From the NCBI GenBank assembly GCA_964427425.1, contig CAYRUD010000011.1, positions 1 to 64,000 on the forward strand: a stretch of DNA of 64,000 bases, in the 5' to 3' direction. Made by a program: the position numbers and the translations under genes. Positions 19,533 to 28,947 of this stretch are shown piece by piece (the stretch's first letter is position 1; every line of letters begins with the position of its first letter). The notes below the pieces were generated by a model. It searched no databases, had not been told where the DNA came from, and worked only from the letters and a program-made list of their open reading frames with translations. This stretch comes from CAYRUD01 sp964427425. GTDB taxonomy: Bacteria; Chlamydiota; Chlamydiia; Chlamydiales; FEN-1388.

Positions 19533-21110
19533 CTACTTCTTGTTTTGTAATGTTTCAATATATTGCTCAATTACTTTGAGGGCTTCTTGAGCAGTTGGCC
19601 TATCTGCAGGGTTATAAGAAAGAAGTTTCTCAATTAGGATATCGATAGTTGAGCTGCTATCTTTTAGAGCTTCAAAATCCTGTATCAAGCGATTTATGTT
19701 TTCGAACCAAATGGAACGATCTTCGCGTGACTGTGTCATTGTCCAGGTGATTTTGTAGGATAGAAGATCTTTGCCTGTGCGCAGCGCGAAGAGTATGAGG
19801 CCTATATTCCACATGTCAATATGTGGGGACGCTTTTATTTCATTTGATTTTCCCTCATCAATGAGTCTGACCATCTCCGGAGAAAAAAACGTGGTCATTT
19901 GGCACTCTCCTCCAACCTCACTTACTGAGGTCAGATCGCTTATCCTAATGTGTGGGGTCTTTTTCTCCATGAAGACAAGGATGTTCTGAAATTTAACATC
20001 GAGATGACATAGGTTATTCTTGTGGAGGGCTTTAAGAGTCTCAAGAGATTCTTTAATGAGTACTATCAATTGATTGAGTTGGCTCTCTGGTGGAAATTCC
20101 TTTCGATACAACTCAAGATCCTTCTTTTCACACAGATCTGAGAGTAGTATGGCTTTCCCGTTGAAGGATCTTACCTGCATTTGAAGAATGTGAGGAATCT
20201 TTTTATTACAAAGATCTTGAGAGAGAAGGCCTTCTTTGATCATGAGCTGTGAGTGTCTATTCGCTTTGATACAAGACAATGGCTCATTTTTATTGGGTTT
20301 ATATTTCGGAGTAAGCTTAGCTTTACTCTGATTCAAGCGAGAGAGGCTACAAATATCTTTTACTCTTTTAAGACCTCCAGAGCCAATCTGAGTGCGTGTC
20401 ACATAGACATTAAAGTATGATTTATTTTCAGTTTTTTTTCTGCAGAAGATAAGACTGACTTGAAAGTCAGTTTCCTTTTTTCTGATCTTAAAAAATGTCA
20501 TTCGCTCTTGATTAATCTTTTCAAAGAGCTGAGTCTGATCAAAGAGCTGAGTCTGAGGCTGAAGCACATACTGAAATATTTGAGGAATCAAGCTCCAGCC
20601 CTTAATGGTGCTGCCCCCACGCGCAAATTCCTTAAGAAAAACTGAGGGAAAGGAGCTTGAGATACTATTTGATTCACAATGAGATATAAACTCAGAATCT
20701 AAATTTAGCTTTCGTAATAGTGTAAGGCAGCGATGGATGATGTAAATCCGAGTATCGAGCCGAACTTCTCTATGTATGAAGAAAGGTTTGGCGTTTTTTA
20801 AGATCTCTTCTACTTTTAAAAAGAAATTTGCCCAGTTAGGATGAAAGGAGTTATGGGGAGTCTCCTCAGGCAGGGATTGTACGAGCGATTCGATGTTTTC
20901 AAGCCATTGAATTCCAAGGTGCTCATTTGGCTGAAGTTCATCATTAATATAGTGCGCAATCTGTCCCAAGACAGTTGAGTCGTTATCTACGGCATCATCT
21001 AAAGAGAGTTTCTCTTGAATTTCAGTGGTAATGAGAGCCTCATCATCCATCTGTTGAGAGAGGGATGGGCAGCTCATACTAGAGTTTGGGTTAGAAGAGA
21101 GAGAATTCAT
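19533..21110 (-). CDS. Protein kinase paralog E (Ser/Thr-type fold, divergent DFG)
   Basis: 525 aa. Motifs: glycine loop GSGGLKRVKD from G243, beta3 lysine K265 (AKLTP), HLDVKFQN with H369, D371, K373 and N376, and SPE at 410-412. The DFG equivalent is DLT (392-394), so the glycine is lost while the metal-binding Asp remains. Helix-F D432 and an NPADRP end motif are kept. An 18-base perfect tandem duplication inside the gene (20521-20556) gives a six-residue repeat (FDQTQL) in the N-terminal domain. It is the first kinase in transcription order, 44 bases after the recN stop region, and probably leads a short operon with kinase D. Reduced or altered activity is possible because of DLT. Confidence 0.87.
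   Translation of the reverse strand: MNSLSSNPNSSMSCPSLSQQMDDEALITTEIQEKLSLDDAVDNDSTVLGQIAHYINDELQPNEHLGIQWLENIESLVQSLPEETPHNSFHPNWANFFLKVEEILKNAKPFFIHREVRLDTRIYIIHRCLTLLRKLNLDSEFISHCESNSISSSFPSVFLKEFARGGSTIKGWSLIPQIFQYVLQPQTQLFDQTQLFEKINQERMTFFKIRKKETDFQVSLIFCRKKTENKSYFNVYVTRTQIGSGGLKRVKDICSLSRLNQSKAKLTPKYKPNKNEPLSCIKANRHSQLMIKEGLLSQDLCNKKIPHILQMQVRSFNGKAILLSDLCEKKDLELYRKEFPPESQLNQLIVLIKESLETLKALHKNNLCHLDVKFQNILVFMEKKTPHIRISDLTSVSEVGGECQMTTFFSPEMVRLIDEGKSNEIKASPHIDMWNIGLILFALRTGKDLLSYKITWTMTQSREDRSIWFENINRLIQDFEALKDSSSTIDILIEKLLSYNPADRPTAQEALKVIEQYIETLQNKK
20521..20556. repeat. 18-bp perfect tandem duplication inside kinase E
   Basis: TCAAAGAGCTGAGTCTGA occurs twice back to back. It adds six residues in frame without disrupting the gene. 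The other four kinases lack the insert, and the copies are identical, so it looks recent. Confidence 0.9.
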
Positions 21111-21154
21111 CGATCTATCTATCCTTTGAGAAGGAGCATTTCATAAATATTACT

Positions 21155-22792
21155 TTACATTACTCCGACCATTCTCATTTTTTCTTGTTCGCGCTCTTTC
21201 AAATTATGGAGTGCGCGGATCGTCGTGTACGTTCTTCCTCTTTCTTCTTTTTTCTGGATAGTGATGTGATGGACTGCGGATTCTGCGACTTGATGGAAGT
21301 GCGTGATTGCCAGCACTTGACGGGCTGATCCGATTGCTGCGAGCTTTCTTCCCACATGAATTGCTGTGACGCCGCCGATATTGGCATCAACTTCGTCGAA
21401 TATAATAGTTGGGATCTTTTGAAGGGAGGATGTCACAGTCTGGATCGCTAGGTAAATACGGGCCATCTCACCGCCACTGGCTCCAGATGCAATAGGAACT
21501 CTTTTTTCGCCGATATTTGGTGTGATATAAAATTGGACTTCAGTATCCCCAGTCTCAGTGCGGGTTCCTTTTTTCACTTCAATTTCGAAGATGCAGGCAG
21601 CCATATTAAGATCTTTCAGCTCATGGCTAATCTGACCTTGAAGCTTTTCGGCAATCTGTGACCGAGCTTCGTGCATCTCTTCTGCAAGAATATCGAGCTC
21701 TTTCTTCGCTTTTTTATGTGACGCTTGAAGCTCTTCTAACTCGATATCTTTTCTTTGAAGATCGCTGACCCGTTGTTGGAGTTTCTCAAGAGCGAGCTGA
21801 ATAGAGGGTTTGTCTTTTCCCCATCGGCGCTCTACTTTTTCAATCCGATTGAGCTTTTCTTCAATTGAGGCCAGCTCTGCTTCATCAACTCCAAGATGAG
21901 AGAGTCTTTTCTTAAGGATGAAACTCGCTTCAGAAAGCTCAGCAGTTGATGATTTAACATGGGATAAGGCCGCCTCAAGGCTTGAGTCGAGATGCTTTGA
22001 TCTCTCGAGCATATTTTGAAGGCTTAAACAGATGGAAAGAACTGGAGCGTGTTTTCCTGGAACTCCTTCTAACATATCAGAAATAGTCTGCAGGGCTTGA
22101 GAGACTTCGCTCAGCTGGCTTAACGTCGAAAAGCGTTGGAAGAGCTCTTCAACATCTGTTTCGAGAATCTTTGAGGAGGTTATCTCTTGAATATCTGCTT
22201 CTAAGCGCTCTATTTCTGCATCGCGATGCTGGAGCTCTGATTCTATTTTCTTTATCTCAGCGACATAACCTCGCTCTTGTTTATACAGCGTCTGAAAGCG
22301 TGTGAGGCGCTCTTCCATTCCTGGTAACGCACAATCGATTACAGCGAGTGGATATGACTCATCTTTCATAATCATATGAGCGTGCTGACCAGAGAATTCT
22401 ACGAGCCTCTCACCAATCTGCTTGATTACTGAGACAGGAACTAAGTGATCATTAATGTAGGCTTTGCTCTTTCCAGAAGAGAGTATTTCACGTTTGAGAA
22501 TCAATGTCTTACTCTCAATAACATCTTCAAGTGAGTATTCTTCCAAGAGGGGAAGAATATCTGAATTGGAGAGTGTAAGAGGGGTGTCAAACTCACCAAT
22601 AAGCGTTGCCTTCTCTTCGCCATGACGGATGAGGTCAGGATCTGCCCGTTCACCAATAAGTAACGATATTGCTGTTAAGAGAACAGATTTTCCCGAGCCG
22701 GTTTCTCCTGTGATGACGTTAAAGCCTTTAGTAAAGGTGACATCACACTGATCGACAAGGATTAAATTGTGGATATGGAGTCTTAAAAGCAT
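21155..22792 (-). CDS. recN: DNA repair protein RecN
   Basis: 545 aa, close to the usual length of about 550. This SMC-like ATPase acts in double-strand break repair. The Walker A motif GETGSGKS is at residues 29-36, the long central region is coiled coil (about 150-360), the ABC signature SGASGGEMARIYLAI precedes Walker B IIFDEVDANIGG, and a conserved AITHF follows, as expected. It is the first housekeeping gene after the kinase array and is co-oriented with it. The rnhC gene lies just upstream (stop at 22862). Confidence 0.96.
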   Translation of the reverse strand: MLLRLHIHNLILVDQCDVTFTKGFNVITGETGSGKSVLLTAISLLIGERADPDLIRHGEEKATLIGEFDTPLTLSNSDILPLLEEYSLEDVIESKTLILKREILSSGKSKAYINDHLVPVSVIKQIGERLVEFSGQHAHMIMKDESYPLAVIDCALPGMEERLTRFQTLYKQERGYVAEIKKIESELQHRDAEIERLEADIQEITSSKILETDVEELFQRFSTLSQLSEVSQALQTISDMLEGVPGKHAPVLSICLSLQNMLERSKHLDSSLEAALSHVKSSTAELSEASFILKKRLSHLGVDEAELASIEEKLNRIEKVERRWGKDKPSIQLALEKLQQRVSDLQRKDIELEELQASHKKAKKELDILAEEMHEARSQIAEKLQGQISHELKDLNMAACIFEIEVKKGTRTETGDTEVQFYITPNIGEKRVPIASGASGGEMARIYLAIQTVTSSLQKIPTIIFDEVDANIGGVTAIHVGRKLAAIGSARQVLAITHFHQVAESAVHHITIQKKEERGRTYTTIRALHNLKEREQEKMRMVGVM

Positions 22793-22861
22793 ACAAATCT
22801 CTACAAATAACCTCTTCGTTCTTGGAATAGGGCAAAAAGAGTTTTATTGACGCAGCTTTTT

Positions 22862-23851
22862 TTAAGAGTCTTCTTGCTCTTTTTTTATTTCTGCTAGGAT
22901 ATCCGCTTGATCGCCTTTCAATACAGTATTTGTAATCGAAAAGTGGAGTTTGGCGACACAAGACAATACATCAGATGAGTACTTTTTTACGATTGCCTCA
23001 CCAGCTTTGATAACCTGTTTAGATGCCCCTTTTGGAAGCTCAATTCCTAATTTTTCTGAGAGATTTTTCATCTCCTCAACAAAGGTTGCGCGAGCAATGA
23101 TTGAGGCTGCGGCTACGACAACATCTTCTTCAGCGCGAACTCTTTGCTCAACTTGTATATCGTGTAAAGAAACGCCTTTTTTCACGAGCATTCGTTGAAC
23201 GACATATTCGTGAGCAAATTTATCGACGAGCACTTTTTTCGTGGGGACTCTCTTGAGGAGCTGTGATATTGCTGTCGCATGCGCCCATGCTAAAAGCTCA
23301 TTAAGATTTGACAGTTTTGAGTACAGCTGATTGTATTTCTCAGGTCGTATGATGACCGTCTCATGGGGCAGTCGAGCCGCGATTTTTTTTGCCAATTGAA
23401 GTGCGACTTTATCTGTCAGTTTCTTAGAGTCTTTGACTCCAAGTTCAATAAGCCACTGGATGTCTTCTTTTCCATTCGCAAAGACACTTGTGACGACCAA
23501 AGGCCCAAAATAGTCTCCTTTACCAGTTTCATCAGACCCAATTTTAGGTTCAAGATCATGATTGAGAAGAAGAAGGGTGTCTTTATGTGTAAAGAGAGGG
23601 GCTTTCAAAATCTCAGGTTCGAGGTAAAATTCGATGAATTCCTTCATCTCTTTTCCTTGCACCATTATTTTGAGGGAGGAATAGACTGTGACGATAAGCC
23701 CTTTCGTTTTTGCCTGAAATAGCGTGTAAGGAGGAGTCTGAAGTTCAAATCCTTTTTCGATAAGATGTGCTCGTAACGGATCGACCATCTCTAGTGGGAT
23801 TTGAGCAACAAAACAAGAAGAGGCATTTGCTTTCGAAGGCTGGTTTGTCAT
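22862..23851 (-). CDS. rnhC: Ribonuclease HIII
   Basis: 329 aa. RNase HIII cleaves the RNA strand of RNA-DNA hybrids. An N-terminal TBP-like substrate-binding region (about 1-90) precedes the catalytic domain. The family signature GSDETGKGDYFGP gives D107 and E108, and further acidic positions follow in KDSKKL and VLVDKFAHE. The DETGKGDYFGP form separates it from RNase HII. It lies upstream of recN on the same strand with a 69-base gap. The N-terminal MTNQPSKA start is the only reasonable ATG. Confidence 0.94.
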   Translation of the reverse strand: MTNQPSKANASSCFVAQIPLEMVDPLRAHLIEKGFELQTPPYTLFQAKTKGLIVTVYSSLKIMVQGKEMKEFIEFYLEPEILKAPLFTHKDTLLLLNHDLEPKIGSDETGKGDYFGPLVVTSVFANGKEDIQWLIELGVKDSKKLTDKVALQLAKKIAARLPHETVIIRPEKYNQLYSKLSNLNELLAWAHATAISQLLKRVPTKKVLVDKFAHEYVVQRMLVKKGVSLHDIQVEQRVRAEEDVVVAAASIIARATFVEEMKNLSEKLGIELPKGASKQVIKAGEAIVKKYSSDVLSCVAKLHFSITNTVLKGDQADILAEIKKEQEDS

Positions 23852-24449
23852 AGGTTGAATACTTCTCTCAGGCCAGGGAGGCTATTAAGTATAAAGAAAT
23901 TAGATGTAAGGAATATGGTTCCTCGTACGATGACTACTCTAGCAGGTGAAAAGAGAATTCAAAAAGCAGATTTAACGAACAATTATGAGGGATGAGAAAA
24001 AGGAGATGAAGAGAATCTGATGAGGATTCATTGTTTTCTTTGCCTCAAAATAGTACACTTATGGTAGTACGCTTTCATGAGACCAAAAATTGGGTAAAAC
24101 TCATGAAATTCACAGTTTTAAATTTCCCCTTGGCCCTTTCATATGCATGTTTCTTTCTTAAGATATCTTCCCTTTTGAAACTCTCTGAGTTTCGTTTCGT
24201 ACCTATAGAGTTTTTTTGCTGCTTGATTCCTGATTCAAAAAGGGGAAATAATGAAGACTAAAAACAAAAGAAAGAGAACTCTTCGCCGTCTGCGAGAGCT
24301 CAAAGTCTCCTCATGAATGTCATTCAAGGGAGATAGCTAATTTGGATCGCATGAAAATCGGGTTCGCAATGCGATATCGAGGCTTTTTTCCCGGTATGCA
24401 GTAATTGTTGTATCTTCATAGCCAAATGTGAGAGTGAGCGAAGAAAATC
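23852..24449. other. Divergent intergenic region of about 600 bases
   Basis: This lies between rnhC (minus) and the TPR gene (plus). Apart from one candidate micro-ORF at 24251-24316, I see no gene, tRNA or obvious structured RNA. A 76-codon frame at 24031-24261 lacks a ribosome site and a believable composition. Promoters for both flanking genes must lie here. Confidence 0.5.
24251..24316 (+). CDS. Candidate 21-residue basic micro-protein
   Basis: ATG at 24251 follows AAAGGGGAAATA, a fair ribosome site. The frame encodes a 21-residue peptide, very rich in Lys and Arg, ending at TGA 24314-24316. It recalls very small basic ribosome-associated proteins, but it is too short to assign. It could equally be a chance frame in the leader of the TPR gene. 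Confidence 0.3.
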   Translation: MKTKNKRKRTLRRLRELKVSS

Positions 24450-26888
24450 ATGAGTGAACAACTACGGCCTCTAGTACGATTATTCGAGGGAATTTTAGCC
24501 TCTCAATCTTTTGAGCTCGTCAAAGACTTTCTTAATGAGAAAGAGTGGAGTTCATTGATGCCTAATGAGAAAGAGCTGCTCTCTCAGCTCTTTTTACTCT
24601 CCGCGGATCAAAAAATTTCTTCGCTGTATCATCAAGGCGAAGTGTCGGGAAAGCAAGAAGATTCGGCTCATGTTGAGATTCTTGATTGTTTACGAGCCGC
24701 TTGCAAGCTGACACCTGAGAGTACAAAAGTGTGGTTTCGCTTAGGGTCATATCTTGCACTCCAAGAGATTCCAGAATCACTCCAAGAAGCTATGTTCGCC
24801 TTTGAGACTTCAATAGCGCTTGATGATGGTTTTTTTGACGCTCACTATGGACTAGCTTCATCTGCTCTACGATACGCAGTTCTGTCTCATGATTCCGCAT
24901 ATCTTCTTGTTGCTGATGAATCATTTCGAAAAGCTTCTTCCCTATCTAATATTGAAAAAGGCGATACCTGTCCGCCTGAGTTTTTCTGGCATTGGGGAAT
25001 CACTCTTTTTCTTATCGCTCGCGACTCCGGTGAGCCATCCGATTTCCAAAGAGCATGCGATCTCTATGAAAGAGCATTGAACCTTGGAATTGATAAGTCT
25101 GATTTCTTTAATGATTATGCAAATTGCGTTGTAGAGCTTTCTCTTCTTATTAATAAAGAAGACTTGCTCATCAATAAAGCAATACCTCTCTATGAAGAGT
25201 CGATTCTGCGACTTCCTTTTTCTGAAGAGGGAGAGGTTCCTCAATCTGTGCTGAGAGATACCGCCGTTCGTAATTTCAATATTGCTTGTTGCTATCAGCA
25301 TCTCTTTGAAGAAAATCATGTGAGAGAGTGGTTTTTGAAATCAGACAAGGCCTTTCAAAACGCCTCAAAGGGAATGCCTCGGAATAAAGTTCAGTTTTGG
25401 CAAAAGTGGGGTCAATTGAATCTCTACGCCGGACGAATTTTTCATGATATAGAGCTTATTGAAAAATCGTTAGAGTATTTCGAAGAGGCTGAAAAGCATT
25501 ATGTTGAGCTTCAGCATGAGAGTGAGAACTCTCAAAAGAAGCCATCTTCGCTTGGTTATGCACTTTGGGCTCAAGCTCTTTTGATTATAGGCGAGGCCAA
25601 AGGGCAATCATATATGCTCTCAGATGCCTATGAAAAAGCTGAGAAAGCGTTTGAGATTGAAGTAGAGCTCAAAAAAAGCCAGATACATCCTGAAGTATAC
25701 ACGGCATTAGCTCTTTGTCTTTATGGATTTGGGAAGTACTTTAATGAGAAAAGCTACTTTGAGAAGGCTCGTGAGCTGATTCAAAAAGGACTTGTTGAGC
25801 ACGCAAAGAGTGCAAGCCTATGGTACGCCTTGGCGCTTACCAAATTGGCGCTAGGAGAGGCCACAGGTTCTGAAATTTCCATGAAGGAGTCACTCATCTC
25901 TTTCATGCTCGCTTCTCGATCTTTATATGCCCGCTTTCCGGTTTTCTGGAGTGATTGGGGGATTGCTCTTCTTCACCTTGCTGACTGGACTCAAGACAAG
26001 GCTTTCGCTGAAGAAGCTGTGCTTCGCCTTGAAAAGGCAATAGAACTCTCAGATACATTGACTGATGATGCGGTTTTTAATCTTGCTTCAGCCTATGATC
26101 TACTAGGGGAACTTTCTGAGGATGAGCAATTTACTGAAAGAGCTGTTATCCTCTTTGAAGAGATGTACGAACGAGGTAAGAAAGACCCTCAAACTCTGTA
26201 TCAATATGCTGTCAGTCAGCTTCATCTCGGAGAAATGACAGATCAACTCGAAGAGTATGAAAAAGCGCGCGCTATTTTTGAGGAGTATTTGACGCTTGAT
26301 CCTGAAGATGAGGTAGCATGTACAGAGTACGCGCTTTGCCTTACTAATATCGGAGTTCTCCATCGAGACGCTTCTCACGAAAAGCTTTCCCATAATGAAA
26401 GTCACTCTGATCAATGTCTTTTAGATAAAGATGATGACAGTTGTGAAGCAGGAAAGGATCATGATCTTGGTCTCGAGATACCCCAAGAGTGGTTCTTAGC
26501 GGAGGAGTACTTCTTAAGAGCTGCATCTTCCGGTTTTCATCCAGCTCTTTATCACCTCGCATGTCTTTACTCTCTTATGGGTAATTATCATGAATCGATT
26601 GAGAAGCTGTATGAAGCAATTGAAGTTGAGGCGCTTCCTTCTCCTGAGGATATGCTCGAAGATGAGTGGCTTCATCAGCACCTCATCAGGACTCCTCAGT
26701 TCAATGAGTTCTTTACTCATTATCTAACCGTATTTAATGGTGGTATCACAGCTTCTTTGACAGAAGAAGATAGTGATGAGGCTTCAGAAGAAAGTGATGA
26801 CGAGGAATCTGAAATTGATATAGAGATTGAATTAAGCGAAGACGCTGATTATCCGGCAGATGATGAGGATAATCCTTCTCTCTTTTAA
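24450..26888 (+). CDS. Tetratricopeptide-repeat protein with acidic tail
   Basis: 812 aa, almost wholly helical. It has many TPR-like units spaced about 34 to 40 residues, for example ALNLGIDKSDFFNDYANCV, YALWAQALLIIGEAKG and KDPQTLYQYAVSQLHLGE. Two long tracts are acidic: one around 650-672 and the C-terminal 50 residues, dominated by Asp, Glu and Ser. No signal peptide or membrane segment is present, so it should be a cytoplasmic scaffold. A similar large TPR protein is, from memory, conserved in Chlamydiae, but I cannot name an orthologue. It is transcribed alone and meets typA tail to tail at a strong terminator. Confidence 0.85.
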   Translation: MSEQLRPLVRLFEGILASQSFELVKDFLNEKEWSSLMPNEKELLSQLFLLSADQKISSLYHQGEVSGKQEDSAHVEILDCLRAACKLTPESTKVWFRLGSYLALQEIPESLQEAMFAFETSIALDDGFFDAHYGLASSALRYAVLSHDSAYLLVADESFRKASSLSNIEKGDTCPPEFFWHWGITLFLIARDSGEPSDFQRACDLYERALNLGIDKSDFFNDYANCVVELSLLINKEDLLINKAIPLYEESILRLPFSEEGEVPQSVLRDTAVRNFNIACCYQHLFEENHVREWFLKSDKAFQNASKGMPRNKVQFWQKWGQLNLYAGRIFHDIELIEKSLEYFEEAEKHYVELQHESENSQKKPSSLGYALWAQALLIIGEAKGQSYMLSDAYEKAEKAFEIEVELKKSQIHPEVYTALALCLYGFGKYFNEKSYFEKARELIQKGLVEHAKSASLWYALALTKLALGEATGSEISMKESLISFMLASRSLYARFPVFWSDWGIALLHLADWTQDKAFAEEAVLRLEKAIELSDTLTDDAVFNLASAYDLLGELSEDEQFTERAVILFEEMYERGKKDPQTLYQYAVSQLHLGEMTDQLEEYEKARAIFEEYLTLDPEDEVACTEYALCLTNIGVLHRDASHEKLSHNESHSDQCLLDKDDDSCEAGKDHDLGLEIPQEWFLAEEYFLRAASSGFHPALYHLACLYSLMGNYHESIEKLYEAIEVEALPSPEDMLEDEWLHQHLIRTPQFNEFFTHYLTVFNGGITASLTEEDSDEASEESDDEESEIDIEIELSEDADYPADDEDNPSLF

Positions 26889-26934
26889 TCTCGCTTCTAT
26901 AAGAGCTTAAAGAAGTCCAGTTTTATGAAAGTAT

Positions 26935-26972
26935 AAAGCCCCTGATAAGTTGGAAGACTTATCAGGGGCTTT
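26935..26972. terminator. Bidirectional terminator between TPR gene and typA
   Basis: A 16-bp perfect stem (AAAGCCCCTGATAAGT against its complement) with a 6-base loop TGGAAG sits between convergent stops at 26888 and 27009. The stem's own outer A/T pairs supply the T-rich end on both strands. Confidence 0.85.
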
Positions 26973-27008
26973 AGCTCTTTTTAGAATTGAGTATGCGATC
27001 AGTAGCTA

Positions 27009-28829
27009 TTAGCTATTTTTCGCACCGCGTTTTCTTTCATTTTCGGTAAGAAGGCGCTTTCTCATTCTAATTGTTGTTGGGGTAACTTCAATCAACTCAT
27101 CGTCTTGGATATAGTCGATAGCTTGCTCGAGGTTAAACTTACGAGGTGGTGTTAAGATGATGTTCTCATCAGAACCAGCAGCTCGAATGTTTGTAAGCTG
27201 CTTTTCTTTTGTGATGTTGACGACGAGGTCGTTGTCTCGGGAGTGTTCACCGATGATCATACCTTCGTAGACTTCATCACCTGGAGAGACGAAGAGTGTT
27301 CCACGCTCTTGAAGCTGGAACGCAGCGTATCCTGTAGTCCTACCTGGGCAGATAGAGATCATAACACCTAACTTTCTTCCAACAATCGACCCTCTGAAAG
27401 GAGCGTAGTGATCGAAGATCGAAGTGAGGATACCAAGACCGCGTGTGGCAGTAAGGAAGTTGTTTCTATAGCCCATAAGACCACGTGTAGGAATTAAGAA
27501 CTCCATGCGTGTGATGCCTTCTGCGTTGGTATCGAGGTGCTGCATCTCACCTTTTCTTCTTGAGAGTTCTTCGATAACTTCGCCAGAGTACGTTTCAGGA
27601 ACTTCGACGATAGCGCGTTCGATAGGTTCCATCGTTACGCCGTTTTCTTCTTTGAGAATAACTCGAGGTTTTCCAATGCTCATCTCAAAGCCTTCACGTC
27701 TCATTGTCTCAATAAGAACGGAAAGGTGAAGCTCGCCTCGACCACAGATAGTGATAACGTCTTGGTTTCCGTTGTCGAAATCGATCTTAAGGGAGATGTT
27801 CGCTCTCTTTTCTCTTTCAAGGCGCTCGCGCAGTTTATTCATCGTGACGTGTTTTCCGACGCGACCTGCAAAGGGGCTGGAGTTTACCATCATGTCGATA
27901 GAGACTGTAGGCTCGTCGAGCTTGATTGCTGGAAGGCGGATAACTTTATTAGGATCAGTGAGGGTGTCACCAATCATAACGTCAGGGATACCTGAGAGGA
28001 CGACGATATCACCGCAGGATGCTTCTTCCATTTCGACTTTTTCAAGACCGAGGTGTCCTTCAATGCGAGAGATCGTGCATCGTTTTTCTTTGCCTTCGCG
28101 ATCGATATGGATAATCTGCTGTCCTTTCTTGATTTTTCCATTGATGATTCGGCCGCAGGCTTGACGTCCGACGTAATCGTCATAGAAGATCGACATAGCT
28201 TGCATAAGGAATGGCTCTGCCTCTTCACCTTTAGGTGGCTCTACGCACTCGGTGATCATGTCGAACATAGGTCTCATGTCAGTGCGTGGATCTGTCAGAT
28301 GGCGCATTGCGAATCCTGAGAGACCGGAAGCGTAGCAGTATTGGAAGTCGAGCTGCTCATCAGTTGCTCCGAGCTCTGTGAAGAGGTCGAATGTCAAGTT
28401 GAGCGCTTTGTCAGGATCTGCATGTGGTTTGTCGATCTTGTTGACGACAACGATAGGCTTTAATCCCTTCTTTAAAGATTTTGACAGCACGAAGCGGGTC
28501 TGTGGCATTGGGCCTTCTTGCGCATCAACGAGGAGAAGGACTGAGCTGACCATACCGAGGATACGCTCAACTTCAGCGGAGAAGTCAGCGTGACCTGGAG
28601 TGTCGATGATGTTAATTTTATAATCATTATATGGAATAGAGGTGTGCTTAGCAAAGATGGTAATTCCTCGCTCTCTTTCCTGGTCGAAGCTGTCCATAGC
28701 CCGCTCTTGAAGAACTTGGTTCTGGCGGAAAATGTTGGACTGTTTAAGGAGGCTATCTAGCAATGTTGTTTTGCCGTGGTCGATGTGAGCCACGATAGCA
28801 ATATTTCTAATTTTTTCTCGTGCTGTCAT
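27009..28829 (-). CDS. typA: Translational GTPase TypA/BipA
   Basis: 606 aa, the normal family length. G1 is AHIDHGKTT, the switch region carries ERGITIFAKH, G3 is DTPGHADF and G4 is VNKIDKPHADP. The C-terminal half holds the EF-G-like domains and the BipA-specific segment with GLMGYRNNFLT and GTLFVSPGDEVYEGM. TypA binds the 70S ribosome and helps 50S assembly and stress adaptation. It lies downstream of rny on the same strand with a gap of about 120 bases. Confidence 0.97.
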   Translation of the reverse strand: MTAREKIRNIAIVAHIDHGKTTLLDSLLKQSNIFRQNQVLQERAMDSFDQERERGITIFAKHTSIPYNDYKINIIDTPGHADFSAEVERILGMVSSVLLLVDAQEGPMPQTRFVLSKSLKKGLKPIVVVNKIDKPHADPDKALNLTFDLFTELGATDEQLDFQYCYASGLSGFAMRHLTDPRTDMRPMFDMITECVEPPKGEEAEPFLMQAMSIFYDDYVGRQACGRIINGKIKKGQQIIHIDREGKEKRCTISRIEGHLGLEKVEMEEASCGDIVVLSGIPDVMIGDTLTDPNKVIRLPAIKLDEPTVSIDMMVNSSPFAGRVGKHVTMNKLRERLEREKRANISLKIDFDNGNQDVITICGRGELHLSVLIETMRREGFEMSIGKPRVILKEENGVTMEPIERAIVEVPETYSGEVIEELSRRKGEMQHLDTNAEGITRMEFLIPTRGLMGYRNNFLTATRGLGILTSIFDHYAPFRGSIVGRKLGVMISICPGRTTGYAAFQLQERGTLFVSPGDEVYEGMIIGEHSRDNDLVVNITKEKQLTNIRAAGSDENIILTPPRKFNLEQAIDYIQDDELIEVTPTTIRMRKRLLTENERKRGAKNS

Positions 28830-28947
28830 AAAGAGGCGGATTTTACATTAAATAACGTTATAAGGTTTTTTCAAGGCAATTACCAAGGATACGAGTATCT
28901 CTTCTTTTGGTGTTAAAAGCAAAGTAAAGTGTACATATCATTATTTT

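Noticed and set aside
24031..24261. 76-codon frame in the rnhC-TPR gap
   Set aside because: No ribosome site, Phe/Leu/Ser-rich chance composition, overlaps the better micro-ORF.
27726..28319. Several 84 to 137-codon frames overlapping typA
   Set aside because: Shadows of typA; no independent features.
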